A stretch of 64,000 nucleotides of DNA from Pelagibius sp. Alg239-R121 (lineage in GTDB: Bacteria > Pseudomonadota > Alphaproteobacteria > Kiloniellales > Kiloniellaceae), in contig NZ_CAMZOF010000001.1 in assembly GCF_947331435.1 (NCBI RefSeq), positions 1,488,001 through 1,552,000 of the forward strand, read 5' to 3'. Position 1 is the first letter of the stretch. Each line of letters opens with the position of its first letter. The notes below the pieces were generated by a model. The model did no database searches, was not told where the DNA came from, and worked only from the letters and a program-made list of their open reading frames with translations. The position numbers and the translations under genes were made by a program. Positions 26,888 through 36,054 of this stretch are shown here, in pieces.

Positions 26888-27853
26888 TCAGGCTGTGGCC
26901 GTTTGATTGAAGCGCTGCCGGTAGCGTGTCGGTGAGATGCCGACCTGTATGCGGAAATGGTGCCTCAGGGTCATCGCGGTCCCGAAGCCGATCCGGGTCG
27001 CGATCTCTTCCACCGAGAAGCTCGTGGTCTCCAGAAGTTCCTTGCTGAAGGCCACACGCTCGTTGATCAGCCATTGCTTTGGGCTCTGGCCGGTGGTCTG
27101 CCGAAACTGCCGGTCGAAGGTGCGGCGGCTCATCGCCGCTTCATCCGCCCATTCATCGACCCCGATATCCTGATGCAGGCGGCCGCGTGCCCAATCGAGT
27201 ACCGCCGACAATCGGTTTTCTTCGTCACGCAGCGGCTGTTCGATAAACTGCGCCTGCCCGCCCTCGCGATGCGGTGGCACGACCAGCCGCCGGGCGACAG
27301 TGTTTGCCACTTTCGGTCCGAAGTCACGTCGTATGACATGCAGGCTCAAGTCTATCGCCGATGCGCTGCCGGCCGCCGTGGCGAGCCCGCCTTCGTCGAT
27401 GTAGAGCACGTCGGGAACAAAGGTAACCGCAGGAAAGAGTGCCTTGAACCGATCACCGTAGCGCCAGTGAGTGGTCGCACACTGCCCGTCCAGGAGTCCC
27501 GTCGCTGCAAGCACAAAAGCGCCTGAGCAAAAGGACAGGAGGTTTGCCCCACACGCGTGGCTTTCCCTCAAAGCCGACAGCAGGCTCTCCGGCGGCGTTT
27601 CGTTGAGATCCCGCCACCCCGGCACAATTATCCGATCGGCCGTCTTCAAGCCTTCCAGTCCTTGTTCGGGCATTATCCGCAAGCCTCCGACAGACGTCAG
27701 CGGCCCGTCTTCAAGAGCGCAGACGGAAAAGTCATACCATTGGTCCAACTCTGGACGTGGCAGGCCGAAGAGCTCCGTCGCAATTCCGAATTCGAAAGTA
27801 CAAAGCCGATCGTAGACAACAACGGCAACAGAAAGAGGTGTGTGGTCACGCAT
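26888..27853 (-). CDS. ftrA: GATase1-AraC family regulator, FtrA-like
   Basis: 321 residues. The N-terminal DJ-1/PfpI-like domain retains a Cys at the nucleophile elbow (SFCSGAFVLAATGLLDG). The C-terminal AraC DNA-binding domain shows ADEAAMSRRTFDRQFRQTTG, PKQWLINERVAFSKELLE and VEEIATRIGFGTAMTLRHHF. It is divergent from a rhodanese gene with a 102-base shared promoter region, an arrangement common for FtrA-type regulators, which suggests control of that gene. The effector is unknown. Confidence 0.88.
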   Translation of the reverse strand: MRDHTPLSVAVVVYDRLCTFEFGIATELFGLPRPELDQWYDFSVCALEDGPLTSVGGLRIMPEQGLEGLKTADRIIVPGWRDLNETPPESLLSALRESHACGANLLSFCSGAFVLAATGLLDGQCATTHWRYGDRFKALFPAVTFVPDVLYIDEGGLATAAGSASAIDLSLHVIRRDFGPKVANTVARRLVVPPHREGGQAQFIEQPLRDEENRLSAVLDWARGRLHQDIGVDEWADEAAMSRRTFDRQFRQTTGQSPKQWLINERVAFSKELLETTSFSVEEIATRIGFGTAMTLRHHFRIQVGISPTRYRQRFNQTATA

Positions 27854-27955
27854 GGCTTGAATTTAACGCATATTGTCTTATCAGCCAATTGCGAATTGAC
27901 GCAAAAAGCTGCGAAAACCCTGTCAGCACCACATCGAGAAAGAGAGGAAACGCCA

Positions 27956-28351
27956 ATGACAAGCGCCGTTGCACAGGTCCCCGCCGCCAGGAGCGATGAA
28001 GCCATTGCACACTTCGAGCGGCGTCTTCGCGTTGAAACCGACTGTGCCGATGTCCAGCAGAGCATGACCGAGGGCGCTTCCGACTTCGTCCTGCTAGACG
28101 TGCGTGGCCCAAACGCCTTCGCCCGAGGACATGTGGCTAAGGCACATAACATTCCCCACGCCACCATAACCGCAGAACGCATGGCGGAGTTTCCAAGCGA
28201 AACACTGTTCGTGGTCTATTGCGCCGGACCACATTGCAACGGCGCAAACCGGGCGGCCATACGTCTGGCCAGGTTGGGCCTGCCGGTTAAGGAGATGATC
28301 GGTGGTGTCACCGGCTGGCTGGACGAGGACTTCGCGCTCGAGACGACCTAA
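27956..28351 (+). CDS. Rhodanese-domain protein
   Basis: 131 residues from ATG 27956, with AGAGAGGAA 7 bases upstream. Rhodanese signature segments are FVLLDVRGPNAFARGHVAKA, NIPHATI, and the active-site loop VVYCAGPHCNGANRA, whose first Cys is the expected persulfide carrier. No signal peptide, so cytoplasmic. It is a sulfur-transfer or sensing protein. The frame extends upstream into the divergent ftrA-like gene, but that part has no rhodanese character. Confidence 0.88.
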   Translation: MTSAVAQVPAARSDEAIAHFERRLRVETDCADVQQSMTEGASDFVLLDVRGPNAFARGHVAKAHNIPHATITAERMAEFPSETLFVVYCAGPHCNGANRAAIRLARLGLPVKEMIGGVTGWLDEDFALETT

Positions 28352-28404
28352 AACCATTCAACATGAGGGATCTGGAGCTCGATCAGGGTGAAAAAGGCCG
28401 GATT

Positions 28405-29910
28405 TTAAGCTGGGTCTCGGTTCGGCAGCAAACGGCGTGCAACCAGGAACTTCCTGATCATGCCGAGGATGTAGGACTCAGCCCCCTCCCGGGCACCGGT
28501 GATCAGCCAGAGACCAATAACCACAGCGAGATAAGTGACCGCGCCAGCGACGACACAAATGGCGAGCTTCGGCAAAAGATAAGGCTGCAGAGCCGACTGC
28601 TCGAGCCAGGTGTGCAGCAGCCTGACAACAGCATTCATAGCGAGGACGCCCGTCAAAGGCCGCCATATCTGAGCGGCGAAATCGCTGATGCGCATGCCAA
28701 GCATCGGCAAGACGATCGCGTAGTCGGTAAAGCGCACCACTACGGCAGATGCGACCAGGGCAAGGCCGGCACCGACTGCGCCGTAAATTCCCACCCAGTA
28801 GATACAACAGGGCACCAGAACCAATAGTCGCAGACCCGATAGCCAGGCGGTAATCGCTGGTTTGCCGAGCGCGAGATACACAAGATGGCTGTTGGTGCCC
28901 AGGATGACCACCGCCCCCTGGAAACAGAGGATCTGAATAATCGGAACCGTGTCGAGCCAATTCCAACCGAGCAAAGTCGGCACGATATAGTCAGCCGTAG
29001 CTGCGATCCCCATGGGAATCGGAAGCCCCACAAGAACGATAATCGACAGTGCCCAGCGGAAGGAGTCCGCGAGCTGCGCCCGATCCTGGTTCATTTTGGC
29101 AAAGCCCGGGAACAAGGCGCGCCGGATCGGCGCAGCCAGTTCAGTGGAGGCAAGATTTGCGATCTCAAAGCCGATATTGAAAAAGGCCAGAGCCTGCGGA
29201 CCGCTCAATCGTCCGATGACCAGGGCAGGCAGGCGCTCGTTAAAGCCATGCAGCAGGTTTTGCAGCATGATCCACTTGGAGAAATTAAAGATCTCGGAAA
29301 AGCGGGATAGGGTCAGACGCGGACGAAACTCGCTCATGACATAGCTAAGAACCACGCGGAGCAGGGCCCGCAAAATCATGCCGATCACAAGCGCCCAGTG
29401 ATCGCGGAGAATAAACGCGAGGCATATGGTGACGATTGCCCCACAGAACCGCGTTAGGAAATTGAAGATGAAATCTTTGTGGAAGGCGAGATCCTTGCGG
29501 AAATCGACCGTACCAATGTTCTCAATGCCGCTGACGAAGGGCAAGATCGCAAGCACATAGATGACCGCCTCTACCTGAGGCGCTTCAAAAAATACCGCCG
29601 CTGGTTTTGCGGCTATCAGCAGTCCTACAGAAAGAACCAGGCCTTTGCAGATGTTCATGGTCCAGGCGGTGTCGTAGCTCTCGCGCGGGGCCTTCTGGTC
29701 ATGGATCAGCGCATTTTCAACGCCAAGCTGGGCAAAGATCTCGAGAATTGCCAACAGGACGATGGCGTAGCCGACAAGGCCAAAATCCGCAGGCAGCAGA
29801 AGACGCGCCAGAACGGCCATGCTGACCAGACCGATCAAACGATCGCCCAGCCGCATGAACACCATCCAGCCGGCACCTACCGCAATGCGCTTTTTAATGT
29901 CGGCGGACAC
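28405..29910 (-). CDS. Lipopolysaccharide/exopolysaccharide flippase (Wzx/WzxC-type)
   Basis: 501 residues, about 12-14 hydrophobic segments. Family features are the N-terminal amphipathic start (IAVGAGWMVFMRLGDRLIGL), LLPADFGLVGYA, GVENALIHDQ, and FNFSKWIMLQNLLHGFNERL. It fits the Polysacc_synt_3 group of oligosaccharide-lipid flippases in the inner membrane. It is last in an operon with a glycosyltransferase and a phosphodiesterase, 25 bases after the latter, consistent with export of a lipid-linked glycan. No polymerase or ligase is present nearby. Confidence 0.88.
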   Translation of the reverse strand: MSADIKKRIAVGAGWMVFMRLGDRLIGLVSMAVLARLLLPADFGLVGYAIVLLAILEIFAQLGVENALIHDQKAPRESYDTAWTMNICKGLVLSVGLLIAAKPAAVFFEAPQVEAVIYVLAILPFVSGIENIGTVDFRKDLAFHKDFIFNFLTRFCGAIVTICLAFILRDHWALVIGMILRALLRVVLSYVMSEFRPRLTLSRFSEIFNFSKWIMLQNLLHGFNERLPALVIGRLSGPQALAFFNIGFEIANLASTELAAPIRRALFPGFAKMNQDRAQLADSFRWALSIIVLVGLPIPMGIAATADYIVPTLLGWNWLDTVPIIQILCFQGAVVILGTNSHLVYLALGKPAITAWLSGLRLLVLVPCCIYWVGIYGAVGAGLALVASAVVVRFTDYAIVLPMLGMRISDFAAQIWRPLTGVLAMNAVVRLLHTWLEQSALQPYLLPKLAICVVAGAVTYLAVVIGLWLITGAREGAESYILGMIRKFLVARRLLPNRDPA

Positions 29911-29935
29911 GCTTACTCCTTAACGCCGCCCGGGA

Positions 29936-31516
29936 TTATCCCGCTTTGGCGCGTGGAACCGCTTGTGATTCCGTGAACAGTTCCTGAATGACGGTGCCCT
30001 CCACATCGGGCAGTTCCACGCCAAGAAGAGTTGCTATTGTCGGGGCAAACTCGATGCAGGTCACCTTGCGCTCGATCCTGCCCGCCGCGACACCGGGGCC
30101 TTTTACGACGAAGAGTCCATCGGGACGATGTTCCCCCGTGCGGCAATAGTTATAGCTGCCGGAGACATGTCCAATTTTGTTGGAACAGAGGTTTTCGATC
30201 GGCGCGTCGTTGGTCCAGTCGACGAAAAGATCGGGCAGGTGGTCCCGTTCAGGCCCATCATAGACATCGTCACAGCGATAGACGTTGCTGACAATCGCCC
30301 TTCCTGTGTCGAGGTTGATGATCCCCTTGAGGTCACTTGTCAGTTCTTCCAGAAAGGCGTCGTATTCTGCACCCGGTCGAATCTGGCCGTTGGGCTCCCG
30401 GCCCACGAGATTGACCCGGATGCCTGCATGAGCCGTATTGTTCCGCACGAAAAAGCACTTGCCTTCAGAGGGTTTAATCTTGGGCGGCGGCGTTTTTTCC
30501 GTGTGAATAGCGCCGCGGATCCGATCTCGCAGAGGCTGAACCGAGTCCCGAAAGGATACGGGCAGCTGTTGCCACGCTTTGGTAATAAAGTCGTCAACAT
30601 GGTCGATCGCGCCCGGCTCCTCGACGGGAATATCGGCTGGCGCTGCGACCCCGAGGGCAATCAGAATATCAGGCAGCAGAAAGTCAGCGTTGTATTTTGG
30701 CCCGATCCCGTGATTGGCCAGGAAGATGACAGTCGTGTCCTCGTCAAGGCGGTCAAGGATCCGTCCAATGCCTTCGTCAATAGCAACGTAGACATCCTTC
30801 AGTCTGTCACCAACGCCAGCTTCAACCGCTTCGGGATGCCGGATATGATCGGGGTCGTGCAGGTGCCAGAGCAAATGTCCGCCGCAGTGCGCTTCGGTAA
30901 AGACCTGAGCAAAGAAATCCCAGTTCTCGCGCAGGACAAAGTCCTCGGAGAGCTCACCCTTCATTCGCGCGCCCCGAACCAACTCATCTGCAAAGCGATC
31001 AAGTTCATGGATTGGACGATCGGCATCACTGTTACCGCTAACCGGGTGCAGACCGTACTGCGACACGATTTCCTGCCGCAGAGCGTTGCTCGATGCCCGA
31101 AAGCCGTATGCCGCATCATGGGCGCCCCACTCGACGGTTTGAAGGCCGTTTATATCGGGCGAAATCCGGCTGTGCGGAATATCGAGAACACAGGACCGCA
31201 CTCCTGCCTCGCTCAAAACTTCCCAAAACTGAGGTTTCTGCATGTGATCGCCGGCTTTGCAGCGGTAGTTGTCGTAGGTGCCGGGCTTCAACTGTTCCCA
31301 AGAATGAACGCGATTTGTTGCAGGTGTACAGGCGGTGATGAACGAGGGCCAGTGCGCGCCAACATAAACGCCCGGCAGTCCTGTGGTCTCGCCGATAAGT
31401 CCTGTTTGAAGCAATCCTTCGATATTCGGCAGGTCACCGGATGCCACCCATTTTGCAATGAGGTCCTTATCACCAGAGCAGATGCTGATAAAGGCGACCT
31501 TTTTTCGTTTCGTCAT
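29936..31516 (-). CDS. Alkaline phosphatase superfamily phosphodiesterase/nucleotide pyrophosphatase-like protein
   Basis: 526 residues from ATG 31516; TTG 31531 is an alternative. Features of type I phosphodiesterases are DLPNIEGLLQTGLIGETTG, a nucleophile region HWPSFITACTPATNRVHSW, HLHDPDHIRH (metal ligands), and GEHRPDGLFVVKGPG (distal His). The usual SDHG motif reads ANHG, so one expected metal-ligand Asp is Asn. No signal peptide, so cytoplasmic action is likely. It sits between a glycosyltransferase and a flippase gene; a role in processing a phospho- or nucleotide-linked glycan intermediate is inferred only from context. Confidence 0.8.
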   Translation of the reverse strand: MTKRKKVAFISICSGDKDLIAKWVASGDLPNIEGLLQTGLIGETTGLPGVYVGAHWPSFITACTPATNRVHSWEQLKPGTYDNYRCKAGDHMQKPQFWEVLSEAGVRSCVLDIPHSRISPDINGLQTVEWGAHDAAYGFRASSNALRQEIVSQYGLHPVSGNSDADRPIHELDRFADELVRGARMKGELSEDFVLRENWDFFAQVFTEAHCGGHLLWHLHDPDHIRHPEAVEAGVGDRLKDVYVAIDEGIGRILDRLDEDTTVIFLANHGIGPKYNADFLLPDILIALGVAAPADIPVEEPGAIDHVDDFITKAWQQLPVSFRDSVQPLRDRIRGAIHTEKTPPPKIKPSEGKCFFVRNNTAHAGIRVNLVGREPNGQIRPGAEYDAFLEELTSDLKGIINLDTGRAIVSNVYRCDDVYDGPERDHLPDLFVDWTNDAPIENLCSNKIGHVSGSYNYCRTGEHRPDGLFVVKGPGVAAGRIERKVTCIEFAPTIATLLGVELPDVEGTVIQELFTESQAVPRAKAG

Positions 31517-31587
31517 ATCAACTTGATCCAAATTTCAGACAGACCTGTCCACTTCCAGGAACAGATTCCGGAATTCGTGATGAATAC

Positions 31588-32460
31588 TCAGCGCAGGACC
31601 AACAGACCGCGTAGAAGATGGAAGGTGTAAATGCGGAAGAAACGATAGTCCGGTGCCACAATAGAGCCGTCGTCACGCGTTCGTTTCGTCAGCAGCGCCC
31701 GGAGTTCCCAGTAAGCTTGCTTGATCAACCTTCTGTCGCCCGCGCGAATGTGTTTTGCGAACAGTGCTGCGCGCCCCTCGACATAGCAGGATTTCAGCTT
31801 TTGAATTTCCGCCTCTGCGCGCCTGCCATGGGCATGTTCGATCCGGATTCGAGGGTCGTAGACCACCTTTCCGCCACTCTTGAGGATACGATAAAAATAT
31901 TCGTGATCCTCTCCGGCCTTGAAGGCAGCACCTGCCCCCATCGAAACGTCGAAAAGGCCGACTTTGCGGATGGCCGCAGCCGATATTGCCATATTGCAGC
32001 CGATCAAGCGGCTGAACAGATCGTCGAGGGTGTTGATGTTGTAGAGATCATCGAACCGGCGGACAGAAATTTCGTAATCCTCGGGATCATAGAGTTCAAC
32101 GCGTCCGCCCACGAGCGCGAGTTCCGGTTCCTCGTGAAACGCTTGGCGAATTTTTGAGAGCCAGCTTGGATCCACCATGCAATCATCATCAGTGAACGCC
32201 AGAATGTCGTATTTTGCGCTGCGTATACCTGCGTTTCGGGCCGGTGAGACACCCGGTGTCGGCTCGAGCTTATACTGCAGAGGCAGATCGGTTTCATCTT
32301 TCAGCTTCTGTACAACCTGAGCCGTATCGTCACTGGAGCCATTATCAACAACAATCAATTCCCAGGCCGTGATGCCCGCGAGATCAAGCGCCTGGAACCG
32401 CCGCAAGCACTTTTCCAGCTGTGGTGCCCGATTGCGGGTCGCGATGACAACAGAGATCAT
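31588..32460 (-). CDS. Family 2 glycosyltransferase (paralogue of the gene at 2938-3831)
   Basis: 290 residues from ATG 32460, with GGAGG 7 bases upstream. It starts MISVVIATRNRAPQLEKCLR, then VDNGSSDDTA, TPGVSPARNAGI and FTDDDCMVDPSW (metal-binding acidic cluster), then AGEDHEYFYRILKSGGKVV. Its similarity to the 3-kb glycosyltransferase covers the full length, including the C-terminal AKHIRAGDRRLIKQAYWELR. First gene of the glycosyltransferase-phosphodiesterase-flippase operon. Probably adds a sugar to a surface glycan. Confidence 0.88.
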   Translation of the reverse strand: MISVVIATRNRAPQLEKCLRRFQALDLAGITAWELIVVDNGSSDDTAQVVQKLKDETDLPLQYKLEPTPGVSPARNAGIRSAKYDILAFTDDDCMVDPSWLSKIRQAFHEEPELALVGGRVELYDPEDYEISVRRFDDLYNINTLDDLFSRLIGCNMAISAAAIRKVGLFDVSMGAGAAFKAGEDHEYFYRILKSGGKVVYDPRIRIEHAHGRRAEAEIQKLKSCYVEGRAALFAKHIRAGDRRLIKQAYWELRALLTKRTRDDGSIVAPDYRFFRIYTFHLLRGLLVLR

Positions 32461-33446
32461 TGCACGGCCTCCTTGATCGGGACACACAACCCTCGTGGCA
32501 CTGCAAAACGAGAAATAGACATCAAAAAGCAACCCGAAATCATTATCAGCGCGCTGACGCGCACACCGGACGAACAAGCGGCGAGCATGATGAATTCGTT
32601 AGGTCGCAAGAACTGGCAAAACGCGCTGCCAAAAGTTAGCCGTTTTCAGGTCTTACCAAAGGATCCGGTCAGACATTGAAACGCCGAACTAGAACCGCCG
32701 CTCCCCATACAATCTTCGCATACATATCTCGCCGTCGACATTCTATGCGTAACAACAATCTATAAATATTAGATAAATTCACAATACACTAGAGCTTGAT
32801 CATGTCATCCGGAACCAAACGAAAACTTTCACCAGCCTCTCATTCAACAATCGAGACAGCAATTCGCAATCGTGAGTTGTGCAATCATGAACAAGCAAGT
32901 TCCAGATCAGTGCAAATACATTATCACACGTGCTCAATGAACATCTGTAGAAAAGCATGCATTGCTAAGAACTAGGATAGCATCTACCAGATTTCAATCA
33001 ATGAAAGTATTAAATTAATCACAGTTGATTGAAACGTCACTAGCTTCCAGTCAGAAATCTAATCTTTCCTCGATCTTCCGGCATTTGTTTACGGCTGATC
33101 ATGTGAAGATAAGTAGGATTTTTCGCCGAGCTTGGGAGGTTTCCAGTTTTTAGGTTGAACGGTGAATGCCGCGCCGCAGTTTCATTTGTGAGAACAGGGC
33201 GAAGAACCGTTCGGCTCGATTGTTCCATACTGCCGTGGTTAGCGTGAAACGGATAGGCCATCGCGGTCTGAGCGAACCAAGCCGCGTTTGCCTTGGTCCT
33301 GCAGGCCCTTGTTGCTTGTCGAACAGGGATAGTCGTACACTTACATTCGAGATGGTTCTGTTCCACAATCCAATAAATTAGAACGTTGCCCCGCTGATCT
33401 CGTGCCACCACGAGAGCGGCCGCGGCGAACATCAGGGGGAAGGCAA
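32461..33446. other. AT-rich gap upstream of the glycan operon, with transposase debris
   Basis: Nearly 1 kb without an intact gene. 32700-33050 is strikingly AT-rich compared with the window, a sign of foreign or non-coding DNA. It contains the presumed promoter of the leftward glycan operon (near 32460-32560). On its right side lies the decayed IS630-like transposase listed separately. No terminal inverted repeats of an insertion sequence could be identified. Confidence 0.5.
33040..33370 (-). pseudogene. Decayed IS630-family transposase C-terminal fragment
   Basis: Two minus-strand frames together resemble the end of an IS630-type DDE transposase. The first (about 33155-33350) reads RPRWPIRFTLTTAVWNNRAE then RFFALFSQMKLRRGIHRS, matching the HFTPTSASWLNQVERWF / RRGVHRS block with the catalytic Glu. 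After a stop the other frame continues NPTYLHMISRKQMPEDRGKI, like the NPKPFVWTKTADEIL tail. No intact N-terminus or start. The interpretation is by eye; without a database search it remains tentative. Confidence 0.5.
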
Positions 33447-35153
33447 ATGGGCAGTCTGAGAGAAGCCGGATTGGGTCCGATTGTCGGGCATACGACCGAA
33501 AAAAGCTGCAAAGTCTGGATCCGTGCCAAAGATAGTAAAGGTAACAAGGGAGAGCTCAGTGCTTTGCAGCGTACGATCGGCGTGGCAGCTGTCGTCGCGA
33601 AGGAAGGCAAGGCAATCGATCTACCCAAGATCCAGGCTTTCTATTTTCGACTGCATCGGGAACGGGACCGCACAGGCGTCTTTTTCGCCGGGGAACATGT
33701 CTGCCTGAGCGGTAAGAAATGCACCCCTTTGAAGCCGTCCACAGGCTATACGGTTCGCGTGGGAACGTTGAGCGTTGATGACCCCTTTGGTGATGATGAG
33801 AACATCGAAAGCGCCGATGTAGCTGCGCGGCTTCCGGATCCGAACGTGTGGATCAAGGACCTCTTGAGTCTGCGGCCGAAATTTGCCGAAGCCCGGTTCC
33901 GTACCTTTTCGGGAGCCCGCGGAGAATCCGACGAGTCATTGGCGTTTGTGTTGGGGTCCTGCCGTTACCCGGGCGTCATGTGGAAGATCAAGGATGCCGA
34001 CCGTATATTTGGTCCAATGGCGCAGGAAGCGACAAAAGGTTACCCCAAGGACAAGAAGATCAAGGAACGGCGGCCCGTCGACTTTGCCTTGATGGTTGGC
34101 GACCAGATTTACGCAGACATGCTGAACCGGCACGTTCCAGTCGGATTGGCGGACACGGCCCAGGAGTTTCAGGAACGTTATCTCACCGCGTTCGGCTCGC
34201 GAAAAATGCGTAAGCTTCTCCGAAACCTGCCGACTTACATGATCCTCGACGACCACGAGATCGAAGATAACTGGCATCAGGACCGTATCAAAAAGGCGGA
34301 ATCCCGCAAGGTCTTCAACTTGGCGATCGATGCCTACAAAAGCTACCAATGGAGCCATTGCCCCGACAGCTTTCGTGGCCGTCTTTATTATCAGTTCGAG
34401 TGCGGCGGTTATCCTTTCTTTGTCCTCGATACGCGCACCCAGCGTTATATGGATGACGTGAAGGACGATCTAAATGACAACCACCTTCTGGGACGTCCGT
34501 CGCTCGGCGACGAGGAGCCGAGCCAGCTTGAGAGGCTCTTAAAATGGCTCGTCGACTGTCAGACCGAGCGCGGAAACACACCCAAGTTTGTTGTTTCCTC
34601 CAGCGTCTTTGCGCCTAACCCCATGTCGGCCCGAACAGGACGTAAAGGCAGTGGCGAGCAAAAGGTCGAGTGGGCGGAAGGCAGCGATTCCTGGCCCGCC
34701 TTCCCTGAAACGCGCAAAGCGATCCTGGATACGATCCTGACCAAGAAAATTCAAAACGTGGTGTTTCTTTCCGGCGATATTCACTGCGCCAATGTTGCGC
34801 AGCTGAGCTTCGCCGGCACTCCCGGCGCGGCTAAACTCAAAGCCTACTCCATCACCTCATCGGCCTTCTATTGGCCGTTCTGGTTCGCCGACGGCGAGCC
34901 TTCGAATTTCGTGCATGATTCGGCCCAGGCGAAGCAGAAGGACACCTTCAAGATCTCTGGCCAGAAGACCATGGATTACAAGGCCTGGAACTTCACGCAG
35001 GAAGATAACTTCTGCCGTGTCGATGTCGACAGGGAAAGTCACAAGATCACGATCATGCCGTTCGACAAAGACGGCAATCTGATTCACAGCCGGGACTGGA
35101 TCGGCAAGCCGAAAGACGCCCTGACATCGACGCTTAATCTTGAGCCCTGGTAG
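33447..35153 (+). CDS. phoD: PhoD-like alkaline phosphatase/phosphodiesterase
   Basis: 568 residues from ATG 33447, preceded by AGGGGGAAGG. The N-terminal PhoD Ig-like domain (GPIVGHTTEKSCKVWIRA) leads into the metallophosphatase core: LGSCRYPG, LMVGDQIYADML, ILDDHEIEDNWHQD, VVFLSGDIHCANV. These carry the expected metal ligands. Most PhoD enzymes are Tat-exported, but here no signal peptide or twin-arginine motif is seen, so the protein may be cytoplasmic or use an unusual route. A class 3 lipase gene follows 25 bases later; the pair could act on phospholipids or polyesters. Confidence 0.88.
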   Translation: MGSLREAGLGPIVGHTTEKSCKVWIRAKDSKGNKGELSALQRTIGVAAVVAKEGKAIDLPKIQAFYFRLHRERDRTGVFFAGEHVCLSGKKCTPLKPSTGYTVRVGTLSVDDPFGDDENIESADVAARLPDPNVWIKDLLSLRPKFAEARFRTFSGARGESDESLAFVLGSCRYPGVMWKIKDADRIFGPMAQEATKGYPKDKKIKERRPVDFALMVGDQIYADMLNRHVPVGLADTAQEFQERYLTAFGSRKMRKLLRNLPTYMILDDHEIEDNWHQDRIKKAESRKVFNLAIDAYKSYQWSHCPDSFRGRLYYQFECGGYPFFVLDTRTQRYMDDVKDDLNDNHLLGRPSLGDEEPSQLERLLKWLVDCQTERGNTPKFVVSSSVFAPNPMSARTGRKGSGEQKVEWAEGSDSWPAFPETRKAILDTILTKKIQNVVFLSGDIHCANVAQLSFAGTPGAAKLKAYSITSSAFYWPFWFADGEPSNFVHDSAQAKQKDTFKISGQKTMDYKAWNFTQEDNFCRVDVDRESHKITIMPFDKDGNLIHSRDWIGKPKDALTSTLNLEPW

Positions 35154-35178
35154 AGGTAAAGGCAGGTGAGGCAAGCTT

Positions 35179-36054
35179 TTGGAAAAGTCATTTAAAGCGG
35201 TCTTTTCGCCGCAGCTGTTCGACCCTTTTCCCGGTGTACAGGATGGGCCTTCCTTTGAGGAGAGCTGGAGATCAAACCGCCCCTGGGTGCTGTCCAACCT
35301 GGCCCACGCTGCTTATCTGGACCGGGACAAAATCGAAGACCTGATGGCGGGGCTCGGGGTGGCCACAACCCTTTGTTACGACCGTTCGGGCGCGCAGGCT
35401 TTTTTGGCGGTCTGGCCCGACAAGGCCGTTTTGAGCTTTCGCGGTTCTCAACCGCGCGAACGGGATCGATCGCAGGAACGGGACCGGCAGAGCGAACGGG
35501 ACGGGCTGGGTGAACCGCGCGGTGTCATCGAAGGCTTCAGGGAATTTCTGGGACTGGACCTTGACGCAAAGATCGCAACCTTCCTCGGCAACGACGTACT
35601 CGCGGATCTAAAGTTCCGGAAGACTCAATTCGACGATGTGCCAGACGTGAAGGTTCATCGCGGTTTCCTCCAGGAACTAGACAAGCTTTGGGTGGACGAT
35701 GTCTTGCCGGATCTTGAACGGCATGCCGCCGGTACTTCGACCTGGGTCACCGGTCACAGCCTGGGGGCGGCCATGGCGACGCTCGCGGGCATGCGCCACG
35801 CCTTCGCGGAAGTCGTTACCTTCGGCGAGCCGCGGGTCGGCACCAACATTGATCTCGCGTTCAAGTCTGGGGCGCATCTGCGCTACCGCAATGGCGCTGA
35901 TCCCGTCACCATGGTGCCGCCGGAATTGCCGTTCGGCTTCGACCATCACGGGGAACTGATCAGAATCACGGATCCGGGCGGTGCAACGGACTTCAGATAC
36001 GATCATTCGATTGTCTATTACAGCGAAAATCTGTCAGGGCGTAGCAGGCTTTAG
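35179..36054 (+). CDS. Class 3 lipase (alpha/beta hydrolase), TTG start
   Basis: 291 residues. It has the lipase_3 core: AVLSFRGSQ, the nucleophile elbow VTGHSLGAAMATLAGM (GHSLG), the Asp region RYRNGADPVTMVPP and the catalytic His in YDHSIVYY. The conserved N-terminus (SNLAHAAYLDRDKIEDLMAG) needs the TTG start at 35179, which has AGGTGAGG about 7 bases upstream; the first ATG would remove it. No signal peptide. Residues about 94-113 are an Arg/Asp/Glu-rich insert encoded by an 18-base tandem repeat. Transcribed with phoD. The last 4 bases overlap the convergent LysR gene. Confidence 0.85.
   Translation: MEKSFKAVFSPQLFDPFPGVQDGPSFEESWRSNRPWVLSNLAHAAYLDRDKIEDLMAGLGVATTLCYDRSGAQAFLAVWPDKAVLSFRGSQPRERDRSQERDRQSERDGLGEPRGVIEGFREFLGLDLDAKIATFLGNDVLADLKFRKTQFDDVPDVKVHRGFLQELDKLWVDDVLPDLERHAAGTSTWVTGHSLGAAMATLAGMRHAFAEVVTFGEPRVGTNIDLAFKSGAHLRYRNGADPVTMVPPELPFGFDHHGELIRITDPGGATDFRYDHSIVYYSENLSGRSRL
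35458..35511 (+). repeat. 18-base tandem repeat inside the lipase gene (three units)
   Basis: Three consecutive 18-base units start with GAACGGGA (35458, 35476 and 35494). They encode hexapeptides of the form ERDRSQ, ERDRQS, ERDGLG. The length is a multiple of three, so copy-number change would keep the frame. It lies between the core strand AVLSFRGS and the rest of the fold, probably a surface loop. Confidence 0.75.

Noticed and set aside
30128-31630. A 500-codon plus-strand open frame opposite the phosphodiesterase gene
   Set aside because: It is antisense to a gene with clear family motifs, has no recognisable domain, and such frames arise from GC-rich codon usage.
33166-33381. A short plus-strand frame that could be read as a small protein before phoD
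   Set aside because: The opposite strand matches transposase motifs better and the plus frame lacks a ribosome binding site and known features.
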